From positions 166,689 through 230,688 of the forward strand of contig NZ_AQUZ01000008.1 in assembly GCF_000372465.1 (NCBI RefSeq): a stretch of DNA of 64,000 bases, given 5' to 3'. The stretch's first letter is position 1. Every line of letters starts with the position of its first letter. Shown here piece after piece: positions 37,061 to 45,166 of this stretch. Position numbers and translations under genes: made by a program. This DNA is from Kribbella catacumbae DSM 19601. GTDB taxonomy: Bacteria; Actinomycetota; Actinomycetes; Propionibacteriales; Kribbellaceae. A model generated the notes under the pieces. The model worked only from the letters and a program-made list of their open reading frames with translations, was not told the origin of the DNA and did not search any database.

Positions 37061-38439
37061 CAGCGCTCCACCTTGATGCTGCCCAGCTTGAGGTGCACGT
37101 CCAGGACGACGGACTGCGGTCCTGTCGTACCGTCGGCGCCCAGGTCGGTCACCGTCATCTTCGCAGGGTGCCCGCCCTTGGTCTTGCCCAAGGCGTCCAC
37201 CTGACCGGCGTCGGCGACCAGGTTGCCGGTCACGTCGACGTTCGGCGGCAGCTTGACGACGACCTCGCCGGCACCGCCGTTGACGAACACCTTGGCGCCC
37301 TTCGCGAAGGTCGCCTTGGTCAGGTCCAGGTGCACCGAGCCCGCGTCGAACCGGTACGCCGTATTGGTCGCGTCGATCGTGCTCTGCGCGGGGGCCACAT
37401 ACTTCACGTCGGCGAAGTCGCGGGGGACCTCCGGGAAGATCGTGCTCGCCGCGATGCACAGGGCCAGCAGCAGGCCGAGCGGGAACAGCGCGAGCGTCTT
37501 GCCCAGGAACCCGCCGATGAGCATGCCCACGCCGAGCGTGGCCAGCCCGATCACCAGCATCAGCGTGGTCTGGGCTCCGGCCGCCCAGGCGATGGTCAGG
37601 GCGGCACCCGTCAGCAGGAGAATCGCGGGCTTCACGCCGCGGTAGCCCTTCACCGGTGGTGCTGCGGCCGTCTGGGTGGCCGGGGCCGACGGCTCGTCGA
37701 CGTACAGGCCGAGGGGGTCGTCCTCGGTCCACACAGGCTGGACAGGCTCGGTCACCCGGTCCTGGGGGCGCTGCGTGGCCGAGGACGGTTGGCCCGCTGG
37801 GGGAGGTAGCGGGCCAGTCTGGGCGGGTCCGTCGGTCTGAGGGGCGCTTTGACCGGCCCAGCGAGTACTGCGCATGGCGCTGGCCTGGGCCCGTTCGGCG
37901 CTCCGCATGGCGCTGGCCTGGGCTCGCTCGGCGCTGCGCATTGCATTGGCTTGGGCGCGCTCGGCGGTGCGCTGGGCTCGCTCACCCCACTGGCCACTGC
38001 GGTGACCCCAGTGGTTGCGGCCCTTGCGGCGGAACACGAACAGCCAGAGCAACCCAAGCACCACCAGCGGCCCGGGGATGAGCTTGCCGAAGTTGAAGGA
38101 GGACATCAGTGCGATGGCCGAGAACACGCAGAGGCCGATCACCACCGGCCACAGCCACGGGTGGTCGTGCCGGACGCGGTCACCGAGCAGGCCCTGCGCG
38201 GCGGAGCGGTCACTGCCCTCGTCGGGCATCAGCACCCAAGCGGCGGCGTAGAAGATGATGCCGGGACCGCTGAGGACGAGGACTGCCATTACTACCCGGA
38301 TCAGCACCGGGTCGACGTTCAGTGCGCGGCCCATGCCGCCGCAGACACCAGCGAGCATCCGGTCGGACCGGCTGCGACGCCAACTCTGCACGTCCTTCAG
38401 CTGTCCGCGGTCGAATCCCCCGCTCGAGTTCTGCTCCAT
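37060..38439 (-). CDS. PspC-domain envelope protein with C-terminal LiaF-like/adhesin-like region
   Basis: 459 aa. Seen: PspC domain SRSDRMLAGVCGGMGRALNVDPVLIRVVMAVLVLSGPGIIFYAAAWVLMPDEG (about 23-75), a further membrane segment, three tandem AERAQASAMRS-type repeats (about 157-190), a Pro/Gln-rich linker, membrane segments near 280-340, and a final beta-rich domain (HLDLTKATFAKGAKVFVNGGAGEVVVKLPPNVDV). It probably senses or buffers envelope stress in the cytoplasmic membrane. Together with the PspC-kinase at 40.1 kb it brackets a toxin-antitoxin pair. A small membrane gene follows. Confidence 0.85.
   Translation of the reverse strand: MEQNSSGGFDRGQLKDVQSWRRSRSDRMLAGVCGGMGRALNVDPVLIRVVMAVLVLSGPGIIFYAAAWVLMPDEGSDRSAAQGLLGDRVRHDHPWLWPVVIGLCVFSAIALMSSFNFGKLIPGPLVVLGLLWLFVFRRKGRNHWGHRSGQWGERAQRTAERAQANAMRSAERAQASAMRSAERAQASAMRSTRWAGQSAPQTDGPAQTGPLPPPAGQPSSATQRPQDRVTEPVQPVWTEDDPLGLYVDEPSAPATQTAAAPPVKGYRGVKPAILLLTGAALTIAWAAGAQTTLMLVIGLATLGVGMLIGGFLGKTLALFPLGLLLALCIAASTIFPEVPRDFADVKYVAPAQSTIDATNTAYRFDAGSVHLDLTKATFAKGAKVFVNGGAGEVVVKLPPNVDVTGNLVADAGQVDALGKTKGGHPAKMTVTDLGADGTTGPQSVVLDVHLKLGSIKVER
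37871..37969 (-). repeat. Three 33-bp tandem repeats in the PspC gene
   Basis: Units 37871-37903, 37904-37936 and 37937-37969; the first two differ at only a few bases, the third is more diverged. They encode AERAQ(A/S)(N/S)AMRS helices. Confidence 0.85.
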
Positions 38440-38566
38440 GCCATCGATAGTGTCCTTCCCGTCGCGGTGACGCCATCGGGGATCACCCTCGCTGACCCCG
38501 GACGTCGCTTAGAGTGAGATCCTTGGAATTCTGAGGCGCATTCATGGCGCTGGGACTGGGGGCAGG

Positions 38567-38824
38567 ATGACGGTGAGTGGCGACAATGGCTGGACACCTG
38601 ACGCGGAAGCGGAATTCGTCTCGGCGCGTGACCTGGTCAGCGCGGTGATCGCGGCGTACAGCGAGCGGATCGACGCGGCCGGCGGCCCGGAGCAGGCCGA
38701 CCACCTGCGCGCGGCGCGGACGCCGTACCTCGAGCTGCGCGCCCGGCTGACCATCGAGGACAGCGCGGAGATCGCCAAGATCTCCGCCGAGTTCCCGGCA
38801 CTGCTGGCCCGGGTTCGCGGTTGA
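38567..38824 (+). CDS. Putative antitoxin of a zeta-toxin pair
   Basis: 85 aa, acidic and helical (AEAEFVSARDLVSAVIAAYSERIDAAGG... LELRARLTIEDSAEIAKISAEF), with no recognised domain. The zeta-type toxin gene follows with a TTGA overlap, the usual antitoxin-first order. The role is inferred from this context. The ATG at 38567 has GGGGGCAGG upstream. Confidence 0.65.
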   Translation: MTVSGDNGWTPDAEAEFVSARDLVSAVIAAYSERIDAAGGPEQADHLRAARTPYLELRARLTIEDSAEIAKISAEFPALLARVRG

Positions 38825-39972
38825 GCGAGCAGACCTCGATAGTGCCCGGCCCTGGCGGGCACCTGCTGACCGGTCACCAGCTCCGCACGATCTACGAGAA
38901 GGACGTCCTGCCGCACCTGGTCGGACCGGCCAGTGAGCGGCCGACGGCGCTGTTCGTCGCAGGTCAGCCTGGTGCCGGCAAGACCACGATGCAGCAGGAT
39001 GCGATCCGCCGGCTCGGCTTGGAGGACGCGTACTTCCTCGACGGCGACGACCTGCTCGACCTGCATCCGTACTACCAGCGGCTGTCTCGGGAGAACGACG
39101 TGACCGCGGCCGGGCTGTGCAGGCCAGACATCCGGGAGTGGCGCGACCAGGCGATCACGCAGCTGATCGACGGCCGGCGGGACCTGATCCTGGCGCACCC
39201 GATGGGTGAGCACGAGCTGGCCACCGAGTGGATGGGCCGGCTGCGCGAGGACTACCAGGTCGTGATGGCGGTCGCGGCCGTGCACGAGGCGCAGAGCGAG
39301 CTCGGGGCGATGGACCGGTTCGTGACCGGGCGGCAGCAGGTCGGGTTCGGGCGGGAGGCGGCGCCGGAGGTCAATCACCGGTTCGCACTCGGACTGCTGG
39401 ACACGGCATACGTCGTCCAGCAGGACAAGCTGGCCGACCAGATCGACGTCTATCGGCGTGGGCCGGAGATCGTCTCGCACCACGAGTTGGTGGATGGGCG
39501 GTGGGCTGAGGAGCTGCCCGCTGCCGAGAGCATCCAGAACGAGTGGAACAAGCCGTGGACCGACGCGCAGGCGGAGTGGTTCGTGCGGACGAGGGGTGAG
39601 CTGCCCAGCGGGCTGCACCCGGAGTGGGACTCCCGGCTGGAACGGCTGGATGGGATGGCGGAGCCGAAGCTCGCCGAGTACCGCCGAGCGACTGGCCTCA
39701 GACCGCTCCCGACGCAGCAAGCCTCCCGGCTCGCATCCCGCCCCGGCCCGCCCGGCTGGCTCCAAGCTCAAGCGCCGCTGGCTGGCCAGCAGGCGGCTTC
39801 GGCCGTTGCGGCTGATCCGGAGTTGGCTCGGCTTGCGCGGCTTACTGGGGTGGGTGGGCCGGCTGCCTCTCCGTTGAAGCAGCAAGGGGCCGTACAGGAG
39901 GCTGCCGACCAGGAGACTTCTGCGCAGGGTGGGCGACAAGCGGGGAAGCGCGACAACACGGTCGAGAGGTAG
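38821..39972 (+). CDS. Zeta-toxin family P-loop kinase
   Basis: 383 aa from a TTG overlapping the antitoxin stop. Seen: Walker A LFVAGQPGAGKTTMQQDA (about 43-56), the catalytic-site stretch YFLDGDDLLDLHPYYQRL like the D-x-D-x-x-R/H-P of zeta toxins, and VMAVAAVHEAQSELGAMDRF. The family phosphorylates UDP-N-acetylglucosamine (or other nucleotides) and stops cell-wall synthesis. About 90 C-terminal residues are low-complexity. It lies between PspC envelope-stress genes. Confidence 0.82.
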   Translation: MSEQTSIVPGPGGHLLTGHQLRTIYEKDVLPHLVGPASERPTALFVAGQPGAGKTTMQQDAIRRLGLEDAYFLDGDDLLDLHPYYQRLSRENDVTAAGLCRPDIREWRDQAITQLIDGRRDLILAHPMGEHELATEWMGRLREDYQVVMAVAAVHEAQSELGAMDRFVTGRQQVGFGREAAPEVNHRFALGLLDTAYVVQQDKLADQIDVYRRGPEIVSHHELVDGRWAEELPAAESIQNEWNKPWTDAQAEWFVRTRGELPSGLHPEWDSRLERLDGMAEPKLAEYRRATGLRPLPTQQASRLASRPGPPGWLQAQAPLAGQQAASAVAADPELARLARLTGVGGPAASPLKQQGAVQEAADQETSAQGGRQAGKRDNTVER

Positions 39973-40083
39973 CTGCTAGGGGTTGTCCCCGGGCCGACCC
40001 TGAGCGCAGGGAGTGACGGCTGAGGAGTCAGCCGGGGAGAAGCCTGCTGGTGCGCGGACTGCCGGCATGTGACGATCGTGGGG

Positions 40084-41484
40084 ATGACACAACCAGCTGC
40101 TGCCGCGCCCACGGGCGGGTCCCCTGCGCCAGGGGGTCCGGTCGGCGGTCCGCATACCCAATACGGTCCGCAGGCGCCGTACGGCACTCCCGGCTCGCAG
40201 CAGCCGCCCGGTACCGAGCCACCGCCCGTACGCCGCGCCTATCGGCGTACCGACGGCCGTGTACTGAGTGGTGTGGCCGGTGGCATCGCAGACCACCTCA
40301 ATGTGTCCGACACCGTCGTGCGGCTGGTCTTCATCGGCGCGACGGTGTTCGGCGGCTTCGGCGTACTGATCTATGCGGCACTGTGGTTCCTGATGCCGCT
40401 GGAGGTACCGACCGGCCCGAACGCGCCCGGTCTGGCCGCGGCCACGCGGAGCGGGATGCGGCCCGAGACTCCGCAACCGCCGCTGGCGTCGGCGCACAAG
40501 GAACGCCGCAAGGAGAAGAACCGCGGCCAGCTGACCGCACTGGCAGTCGTTGCCGTCGGCGTCCTGCTGCTGCTGAACGTGGCCGGGTTCGGAGTGGCCG
40601 GCAAGATGTTCTGGCCGCTCGTGTTCGCCGGCACCGGGCTGGCACTGATCTGGCGGCAGGCCGACGAAGGCCAGCGCAATGCCTGGGTCGGCAAGGCTCC
40701 GACGCTCGGCGCACTGTTCGGCAAGGGCGGCTGGAAGTCGGTCATCCGGGTTACGGTCGGGCTGATCCTGCTCGGGACCGCGGTCACCGTGTTCCTGGTG
40801 CAGAACGGCCGGCTGTCCCAGGCCGGCGACGTGCTGGTCGCTCTCTTGCTCGCAGTGGTCGGCATCGGCGTCATCGCGGGGCCGTGGATCCACCGGCTCA
40901 GCCGTGACCTCAATGCCGAGCGCGGCGAACGCATCCGGTCGCAGGAGCGCGCCGACATGGCCGCGCACCTGCACGACTCGGTACTGCAGACGCTGGCCCT
41001 GATCCAGAAGCAGGCGAACGACCCGCGGGCCGTAGTACGGCTGGCTCGTGCGCAGGAGCGTGACCTGCGGTCCTGGCTGTACGACGAGGACGACAACACC
41101 GACCAGACGCTGTCCGGTGCGGCCAAGCGGGCCGCCGCTGAGGTGGAGGACTCCCACGGCGTACCGGTCGAGGTGGTGACCGTCGGCGACTGCGACCTGA
41201 CCGAAGGGCTGTCGGCGATGGTCCGGGCGGCGCGGGAATCGATGGTGAACGCCGCCAAACACTCCGGAGCTGACAAGATCGACGTATTCGTCGAGGTGGA
41301 CGGGGACCGGGCCGAGATGTTCGTCCGGGACCGCGGCAAGGGCTTCGACACCGATGGGGTGCCGGAGGACCGGCTGGGGCTGCGGCACAGCGTGATGGGC
41401 AGGATGGAACGGCACGGCGGCCGCGCAACGGTGCGGTCGAACCCGGAAACAGGCACCGAAGTGCGACTGGAGATGGACAGATGA
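40084..41484 (+). CDS. PspC-domain sensor histidine kinase
   Basis: 466 aa. Seen: a cytosolic Pro/Gly-rich N-terminus, PspC domain RAYRRTDGRVLSGVAGGIADHLNVSDTVVRLVFIGATVFGGFGVLIYAALWFLMP (about 45-105), more membrane segments to about 270, then dimerization/phosphoacceptor box HLHDSVLQTLALIQKQ and ATPase motifs ARESMVNAAKHSG and DRGKGFDTDGV. The PspC sensor ties the kinase to envelope stress. The start is an ATG at 40084. The regulator follows with an ATGA overlap. Confidence 0.92.
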   Translation: MTQPAAAAPTGGSPAPGGPVGGPHTQYGPQAPYGTPGSQQPPGTEPPPVRRAYRRTDGRVLSGVAGGIADHLNVSDTVVRLVFIGATVFGGFGVLIYAALWFLMPLEVPTGPNAPGLAAATRSGMRPETPQPPLASAHKERRKEKNRGQLTALAVVAVGVLLLLNVAGFGVAGKMFWPLVFAGTGLALIWRQADEGQRNAWVGKAPTLGALFGKGGWKSVIRVTVGLILLGTAVTVFLVQNGRLSQAGDVLVALLLAVVGIGVIAGPWIHRLSRDLNAERGERIRSQERADMAAHLHDSVLQTLALIQKQANDPRAVVRLARAQERDLRSWLYDEDDNTDQTLSGAAKRAAAEVEDSHGVPVEVVTVGDCDLTEGLSAMVRAARESMVNAAKHSGADKIDVFVEVDGDRAEMFVRDRGKGFDTDGVPEDRLGLRHSVMGRMERHGGRATVRSNPETGTEVRLEMDR

Positions 41485-42122
41485 CGCAGAGGCGAGTGGT
41501 GGTCATCGACGACCACGACATGTTCCGGGCGGGTGTGCGCAGCGAGATCGGCGCCTCGGTGGACATCGTCGGCGAGGGTGCCGACGTGGAGTCCGCGGTG
41601 AAGGCGATCGCCGGGACCGAGCCGGATGTGGTGCTGCTCGACGTGCACCTGCCCGGCGGCGGTGGCATCGAGGTGATGAAGCAGGTGCACCAGCGGCACC
41701 CGGACATCAAGTTCCTGGCGCTGTCGGTGTCCGACGCGGCCGAGGACGTGATCGGCGTGATCCGGGCCGGCGCCCGCGGCTACGTCACCAAGAACATCAG
41801 CGGTACCGAACTCGTCGACGCGATCGGCCGGGTCGCCGACGGCGACGCCGTCTTCTCGCCGCGGCTGGCCGGTTTCGTCCTGGACGCGTTCTCCGGCGCG
41901 ATCGACATCGCCTCGGTCGACGAGGACCTGGACCGGCTGTCCCAGCGCGAACGCGAGGTCCTGCGGCTGATCGCCCGCGGCTACGCCTACAAGGAAGTGG
42001 CCCGCGAACTGTTCATCTCGGTCAAGACCGTCGAGACCCACGTCTCCTCGGTACTGCGCAAACTCCAGCTCTCCAACCGGCACGAACTGACCCGCTGGGC
42101 CACCGACCGCCGCCTGGTCTGA
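41481..42122 (+). CDS. NarL/FixJ response regulator, partner of PspC kinase
   Basis: 213 aa. Seen: acidic pocket IDDHD, phospho-acceptor in VVLLDVHLPGGGGIEV, Lys in YVTKNIS, and LuxR-type helix-turn-helix DRLSQREREVLRLIARGYAYKEVARELFISVKTVETHVSSVLRKLQLSNRHEL. It forms a two-component system with the preceding kinase. The PspC protein gene at 37.1-38.4 kb, transcribed away, is a plausible target. Confidence 0.94.
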   Translation: MTQRRVVVIDDHDMFRAGVRSEIGASVDIVGEGADVESAVKAIAGTEPDVVLLDVHLPGGGGIEVMKQVHQRHPDIKFLALSVSDAAEDVIGVIRAGARGYVTKNISGTELVDAIGRVADGDAVFSPRLAGFVLDAFSGAIDIASVDEDLDRLSQREREVLRLIARGYAYKEVARELFISVKTVETHVSSVLRKLQLSNRHELTRWATDRRLV

Positions 42123-42134
42123 GCCCCGACCCCT

Positions 42135-42383
42135 TCAGCGCGTGGTGGAGCTGTAGGGGAGCAGGGCCATCTCCCGAGCGTTCTTGATGGCACGGGAGAC
42201 CTGCTTCTGCTGCTGCACGGTGAGGCCGGTGACGCGGCGGGAGCGGATCTTGCCGCGGTCGGAGATGAACTTCCGCAACAGCGCCGTGTCCTTGTAGTCG
42301 ACGAACTCGATGCCGTCGCGCTTGAACGGATTCTGCTTCGGCTTACGTCCGCGCCCATCGGCCGCCTTGTCACGTCGTACCAT
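42135..42383 (-). CDS. rpsR: Ribosomal protein S18, zinc-independent paralogue
   Basis: 82 aa. Seen: [64 protein letters not shown]. It lacks cysteines (C-minus form), replacing the zinc-binding S18 when zinc is scarce. A Zur-like box is 20 bases upstream and rpmF is divergent. The ATG at 42383 gives the family N-terminus. Confidence 0.92.
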   Translation of the reverse strand: MVRRDKAADGRGRKPKQNPFKRDGIEFVDYKDTALLRKFISDRGKIRSRRVTGLTVQQQKQVSRAIKNAREMALLPYSSTTR

Positions 42384-42402
42384 CGTCGAACCCTTCTTGC
42401 TG

Positions 42403-42419
42403 TTGATAATCGTTTTCAA
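42403..42419. promoter_or_regulatory. Zur box between rpsR and rpmF
   Basis: TTGATAATCGTTTTCAA is a near-palindrome matching the actinobacterial zinc-uptake-regulator pattern (TGAAAATGATTTTCA-like). It is 20 bases before rpsR and 42 bases before rpmF, so one site can repress both. Confidence 0.8.
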
Positions 42420-42460
42420 CTAGCATAGCCGTTGCTGACGTCGACGAAGGAGCTGGGTCC

Positions 42461-42622
42461 ATGGCGGTACCGAAGCGCAAGATGTCCCGGTCGAACACCC
42501 GCAGCCGGCGGGCGCAGTGGAAGGCGGCGCCGGTCGATCTGGTGCCGATCACGGTCAACGGCCGGCAACTGCGAGTACCGCGGCGGCTGGTCAAGGCGTA
42601 CCAGCGTGGGCTGATCGACTGA
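42461..42622 (+). CDS. rpmF: Ribosomal protein L32, zinc-independent paralogue
   Basis: 53 aa, [23 protein letters not shown] then [29 protein letters not shown]. It lacks the CxxC pairs of the zinc form. AAGGAG lies eight bases before the ATG. It is divergent from the S18 paralogue across a Zur box; in actinobacteria these are induced under zinc limitation. Confidence 0.93.
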   Translation: MAVPKRKMSRSNTRSRRAQWKAAPVDLVPITVNGRQLRVPRRLVKAYQRGLID

Positions 42623-42746
42623 CCGGATCGGTCCGATGCGGCTGGCCGGTGCAAGTGCGGGCGGGTGGCGAGATCCGGCCAGGGCACAAATTCGCCACCC
42701 CGACAGCCGCGCAGCGGGCTTTGGGACTGTTATACCGTCGACTCTC

Positions 42747-44069
42747 ATGGAGCGGAATCTCACAGCTGAACAGCTCGCGCTCTTCGAGAAGGAGTTCGCG
42801 TCGAACCCGCAGTACCGGGTGATGCAGAACGCCGTCACGGAGACGCCGATCGCCAAGATCGCCCTGGATCGCCAGGTTGTCACCTCGATCGACCATTCGG
42901 TGTCGAATCTGCTGGACGACTGGAAGGTGACGAACCAGAAGAAGAGCGGCCGGTGCTGGCTGTTCGCCGGCCTGAACCTGCTCCGCGCCGGCGCCGCCGA
43001 CAAGCTCGGCGTCAAGGACTTCGAGTTCTCCCAGAACTACCTGTTGTTCTGGGACAAGTTCGAGCGCGCGAACTTCTTCCTCGAGGCGATGATCGAGACC
43101 GCCGGCCGCGACGTCGACGACCGCACGGTCGCGCACCTGCTGTCCGACCCGATCGGTGACGGCGGGCAGTGGAACATGTTCGTCGCGCTGGTTCGCAAGC
43201 ACGGCCTGGTGCCGAAGTCCGCGATGCCCGAGACCGAGAGTTCGTCGGCGACCGCCCAGCTGAACGACAGCCTGCGCAAGCTGCTCCGCCAGGGCGCGCG
43301 CGACCTGCGCAAGATCGACGGCGCGGAGGCGCAGCGGGCGCACAAGCAGGAACTGCTGACCACCATCCACCGGGTGCTGAGCATCCACCTCGGGACGCCG
43401 CCGCAGAAGTTCCTGTGGCAGTGGAAGGACAGCGACAAGGGCTTCCACCGCGACGGCTGGACCACCCCGGCCGAGTTCGCCGCGGCGTACGTGACGCTGC
43501 CGGTCGACGAGTACGTCTGCATCGTGCACGACCCGCGGGAGTCCAGCCCGGCCGGCAAGACCTTCACCGTCGACTACCTGGGCAACGTCATCGACGCGCC
43601 GCCGGTGGTCTACCTGAACGTCGAGATCGACCTGATGAAGCAGCTCACCCAGGACGCCATCGTCGCAGGCGAGCCGGTCTGGTTCGGGTGCGACGTCGGC
43701 AAGCAGATGTCGGCCGACCTCGGCTACTGGGACGCGAACCTGTACGACCTCGGCGCCGTCTACGACACCGAGTTCAGCCTGGACAAGGCCGAGCGGCTGC
43801 TGCACCACGAGACGCTGATGACGCACGCGATGCTGTTCACCGGCGTCGACCTGGTCGACGGCAAGCCGCGCCGCTGGCGGGTCGAGAACAGCTGGGGCGA
43901 CGACAAGGCCGACAACGGCTTCTGGACCATGAACGACTCGTGGTTCGCCGAACACGTCTTCGAGATCGCCGTCCGCAAGTCGGCCCTCCCGGCCGACCTG
44001 CAGGCCCGCCTCGACGAGGCCCCGATCGTCCTCCCCGCGTGGGACCCGATGGGCGCCCTCGCCGACTGA
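42747..44069 (+). CDS. pepC: C1-family aminopeptidase, bleomycin hydrolase/PepC type
   Basis: 440-aa cytosolic cysteine aminopeptidase. Seen: Cys70 in QKKSGRCWLFAGLNLLR, His in LMTHAMLFTGVDLV, Asn in WRVENSWGDDKADNGFW. These form the papain-like triad. The family forms hexamers and degrades small peptides or inactivates bleomycin. TATACC 11 bases before the ATG resembles a -10 box. It converges on the alpha/beta hydrolase gene across a long palindrome. Confidence 0.95.
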   Translation: MERNLTAEQLALFEKEFASNPQYRVMQNAVTETPIAKIALDRQVVTSIDHSVSNLLDDWKVTNQKKSGRCWLFAGLNLLRAGAADKLGVKDFEFSQNYLLFWDKFERANFFLEAMIETAGRDVDDRTVAHLLSDPIGDGGQWNMFVALVRKHGLVPKSAMPETESSSATAQLNDSLRKLLRQGARDLRKIDGAEAQRAHKQELLTTIHRVLSIHLGTPPQKFLWQWKDSDKGFHRDGWTTPAEFAAAYVTLPVDEYVCIVHDPRESSPAGKTFTVDYLGNVIDAPPVVYLNVEIDLMKQLTQDAIVAGEPVWFGCDVGKQMSADLGYWDANLYDLGAVYDTEFSLDKAERLLHHETLMTHAMLFTGVDLVDGKPRRWRVENSWGDDKADNGFWTMNDSWFAEHVFEIAVRKSALPADLQARLDEAPIVLPAWDPMGALAD

Positions 44070-44080
44070 CCCGTACTACG

Positions 44081-44183
44081 CCAACTCCCTGATCATTCGC
44101 CCCCTTTTCACCCTCCTGCGGACTATCCGGTCCCGTGGGGAGGATGACGAGGGTGAAAAGGGGGCGAATGATCAGGGAGTTGG
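44081..44183. repeat. 35-bp perfect palindrome, copy 2 of a shared core
   Basis: Arms 44081-44115 and 44149-44183 are perfect complements over 35 bases with a 33-base loop. Each arm contains the 20-base core CATTCGCCCCCTTTTCACCC also found at 29074-29160. It lies between two convergent genes. Probable bidirectional terminator. Confidence 0.92.
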
Positions 44184-44187
44184 GCGG

Positions 44188-44934
44188 TCAGGCTGTTGCG
44201 GTGAGTGCCGCGCGGATCAGCGCGGTCATCTCGTCCGGGCGTTCGAGCGACGGGAGATGGCCGGCCCAGGCGAGTTCGGTGTGGTCGACGTTCGGCAGGA
44301 TCTCGCTCAGCTGCTTCGCGCAGGCCGCGAAGAAGGCGAACTCGTGGGCGCCGGTGAACAGCTTGACCGGCGCCGTGATGCCGCCGACCTCCCATTCGTC
44401 GTTGTCCACGTCCCCCGCGGCCAGCTGGACCTCGAAGGCGTGCTTCTGCATCATCCGCACCAGTTCGCGCGCCTCGTCATTCGCCTCCGGCCCGACCCAG
44501 GCCCGCACGTTCAGCTCGGTGGCACCGCCGACATCGCCGGCTTCCAGTAGCCGGTCCTCCTCGGCCCCGAACGCCCGGAGGTCGTCGGTCGGCACGACCC
44601 CGTCGGCTGGCGGCGACATCAGCACCAGCCGGCTGAACCGCTCCGGCTGCCTGCTCGCCGCCTGCAGCGCTACATAGGCGCCGTACGACGCGGCGACCAC
44701 CGACGTGGTCTCCACCCCGAGCTCGTCGAGAACCTCTAGCACGTCCGCCGCGTCGGCGTACTTCGCCCCCGCCTCGAGCGGCGTCTCGCCGTACCCGCGC
44801 CGGTCGACCGTGATCACCCGATGGTCGACCCGCAGATCTGCCACCTGCCGCGCCCACATCCGCGAATCACAAACGCCTGCATGGACCAGCAGCACGGCCG
44901 GCCCGGTCCCCACTACCTGATGAGAGATTGTCAC
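44188..44934 (-). CDS. Alpha/beta hydrolase
   Basis: 248 aa. Seen: oxyanion region VLLVHAGVCDSRMW, nucleophile elbow VVAASYGAYVALQAAS (Ser in A-S-Y-G rather than G-x-S-x-G), acid in VKLFTGAHEF region and His in AWAGHLPSLERP. Substrate unknown; family covers esterases and lactonases. Stands alone, divergent from the SARP gene. Confidence 0.88.
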   Translation of the reverse strand: MTISHQVVGTGPAVLLVHAGVCDSRMWARQVADLRVDHRVITVDRRGYGETPLEAGAKYADAADVLEVLDELGVETTSVVAASYGAYVALQAASRQPERFSRLVLMSPPADGVVPTDDLRAFGAEEDRLLEAGDVGGATELNVRAWVGPEANDEARELVRMMQKHAFEVQLAAGDVDNDEWEVGGITAPVKLFTGAHEFAFFAACAKQLSEILPNVDHTELAWAGHLPSLERPDEMTALIRAALTATA

Positions 44935-45166
44935 CCCCGAACCCTCGCGCCTGCGGCCCCGGACGGCAAATCCTTTGTTTCTCAGGGGGTTCTCGGGTGC
45001 GGGTCATGCGGTGTTTGCCGGGCGTTCAGGTGGGTGGCCTAAGTCACTGGGTGATGAGTTGCGGCAGGATCGAAAGGGTCTGCTAGGACCCTGCGGATCA
45101 GGCATAGTCGCAGGCGCTGGGGGGCTATCGGCCCCGGTGGGGTTCATAAGGGGCTGGGGGTTCCTG
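44935..45166. promoter_or_regulatory. Divergent promoter region of hydrolase and SARP genes
   Basis: 232 bases. An AGGGTC-TGCTAG-GACCCT inverted repeat (45075-45092) precedes a CATAGT -10 candidate (45103-45108) for the rightward SARP gene. No other clear site. Confidence 0.35.

Noticed and set aside
37871..37969. Possible CRISPR array
   Set aside because: Repeats are contiguous without spacers and encode in-frame protein repeats.
29074..44183. The two long palindromes as ends of an insertion sequence or transposon
   Set aside because: Each palindrome is self-contained, no transposase lies between them, and ordinary genes fill the interval.
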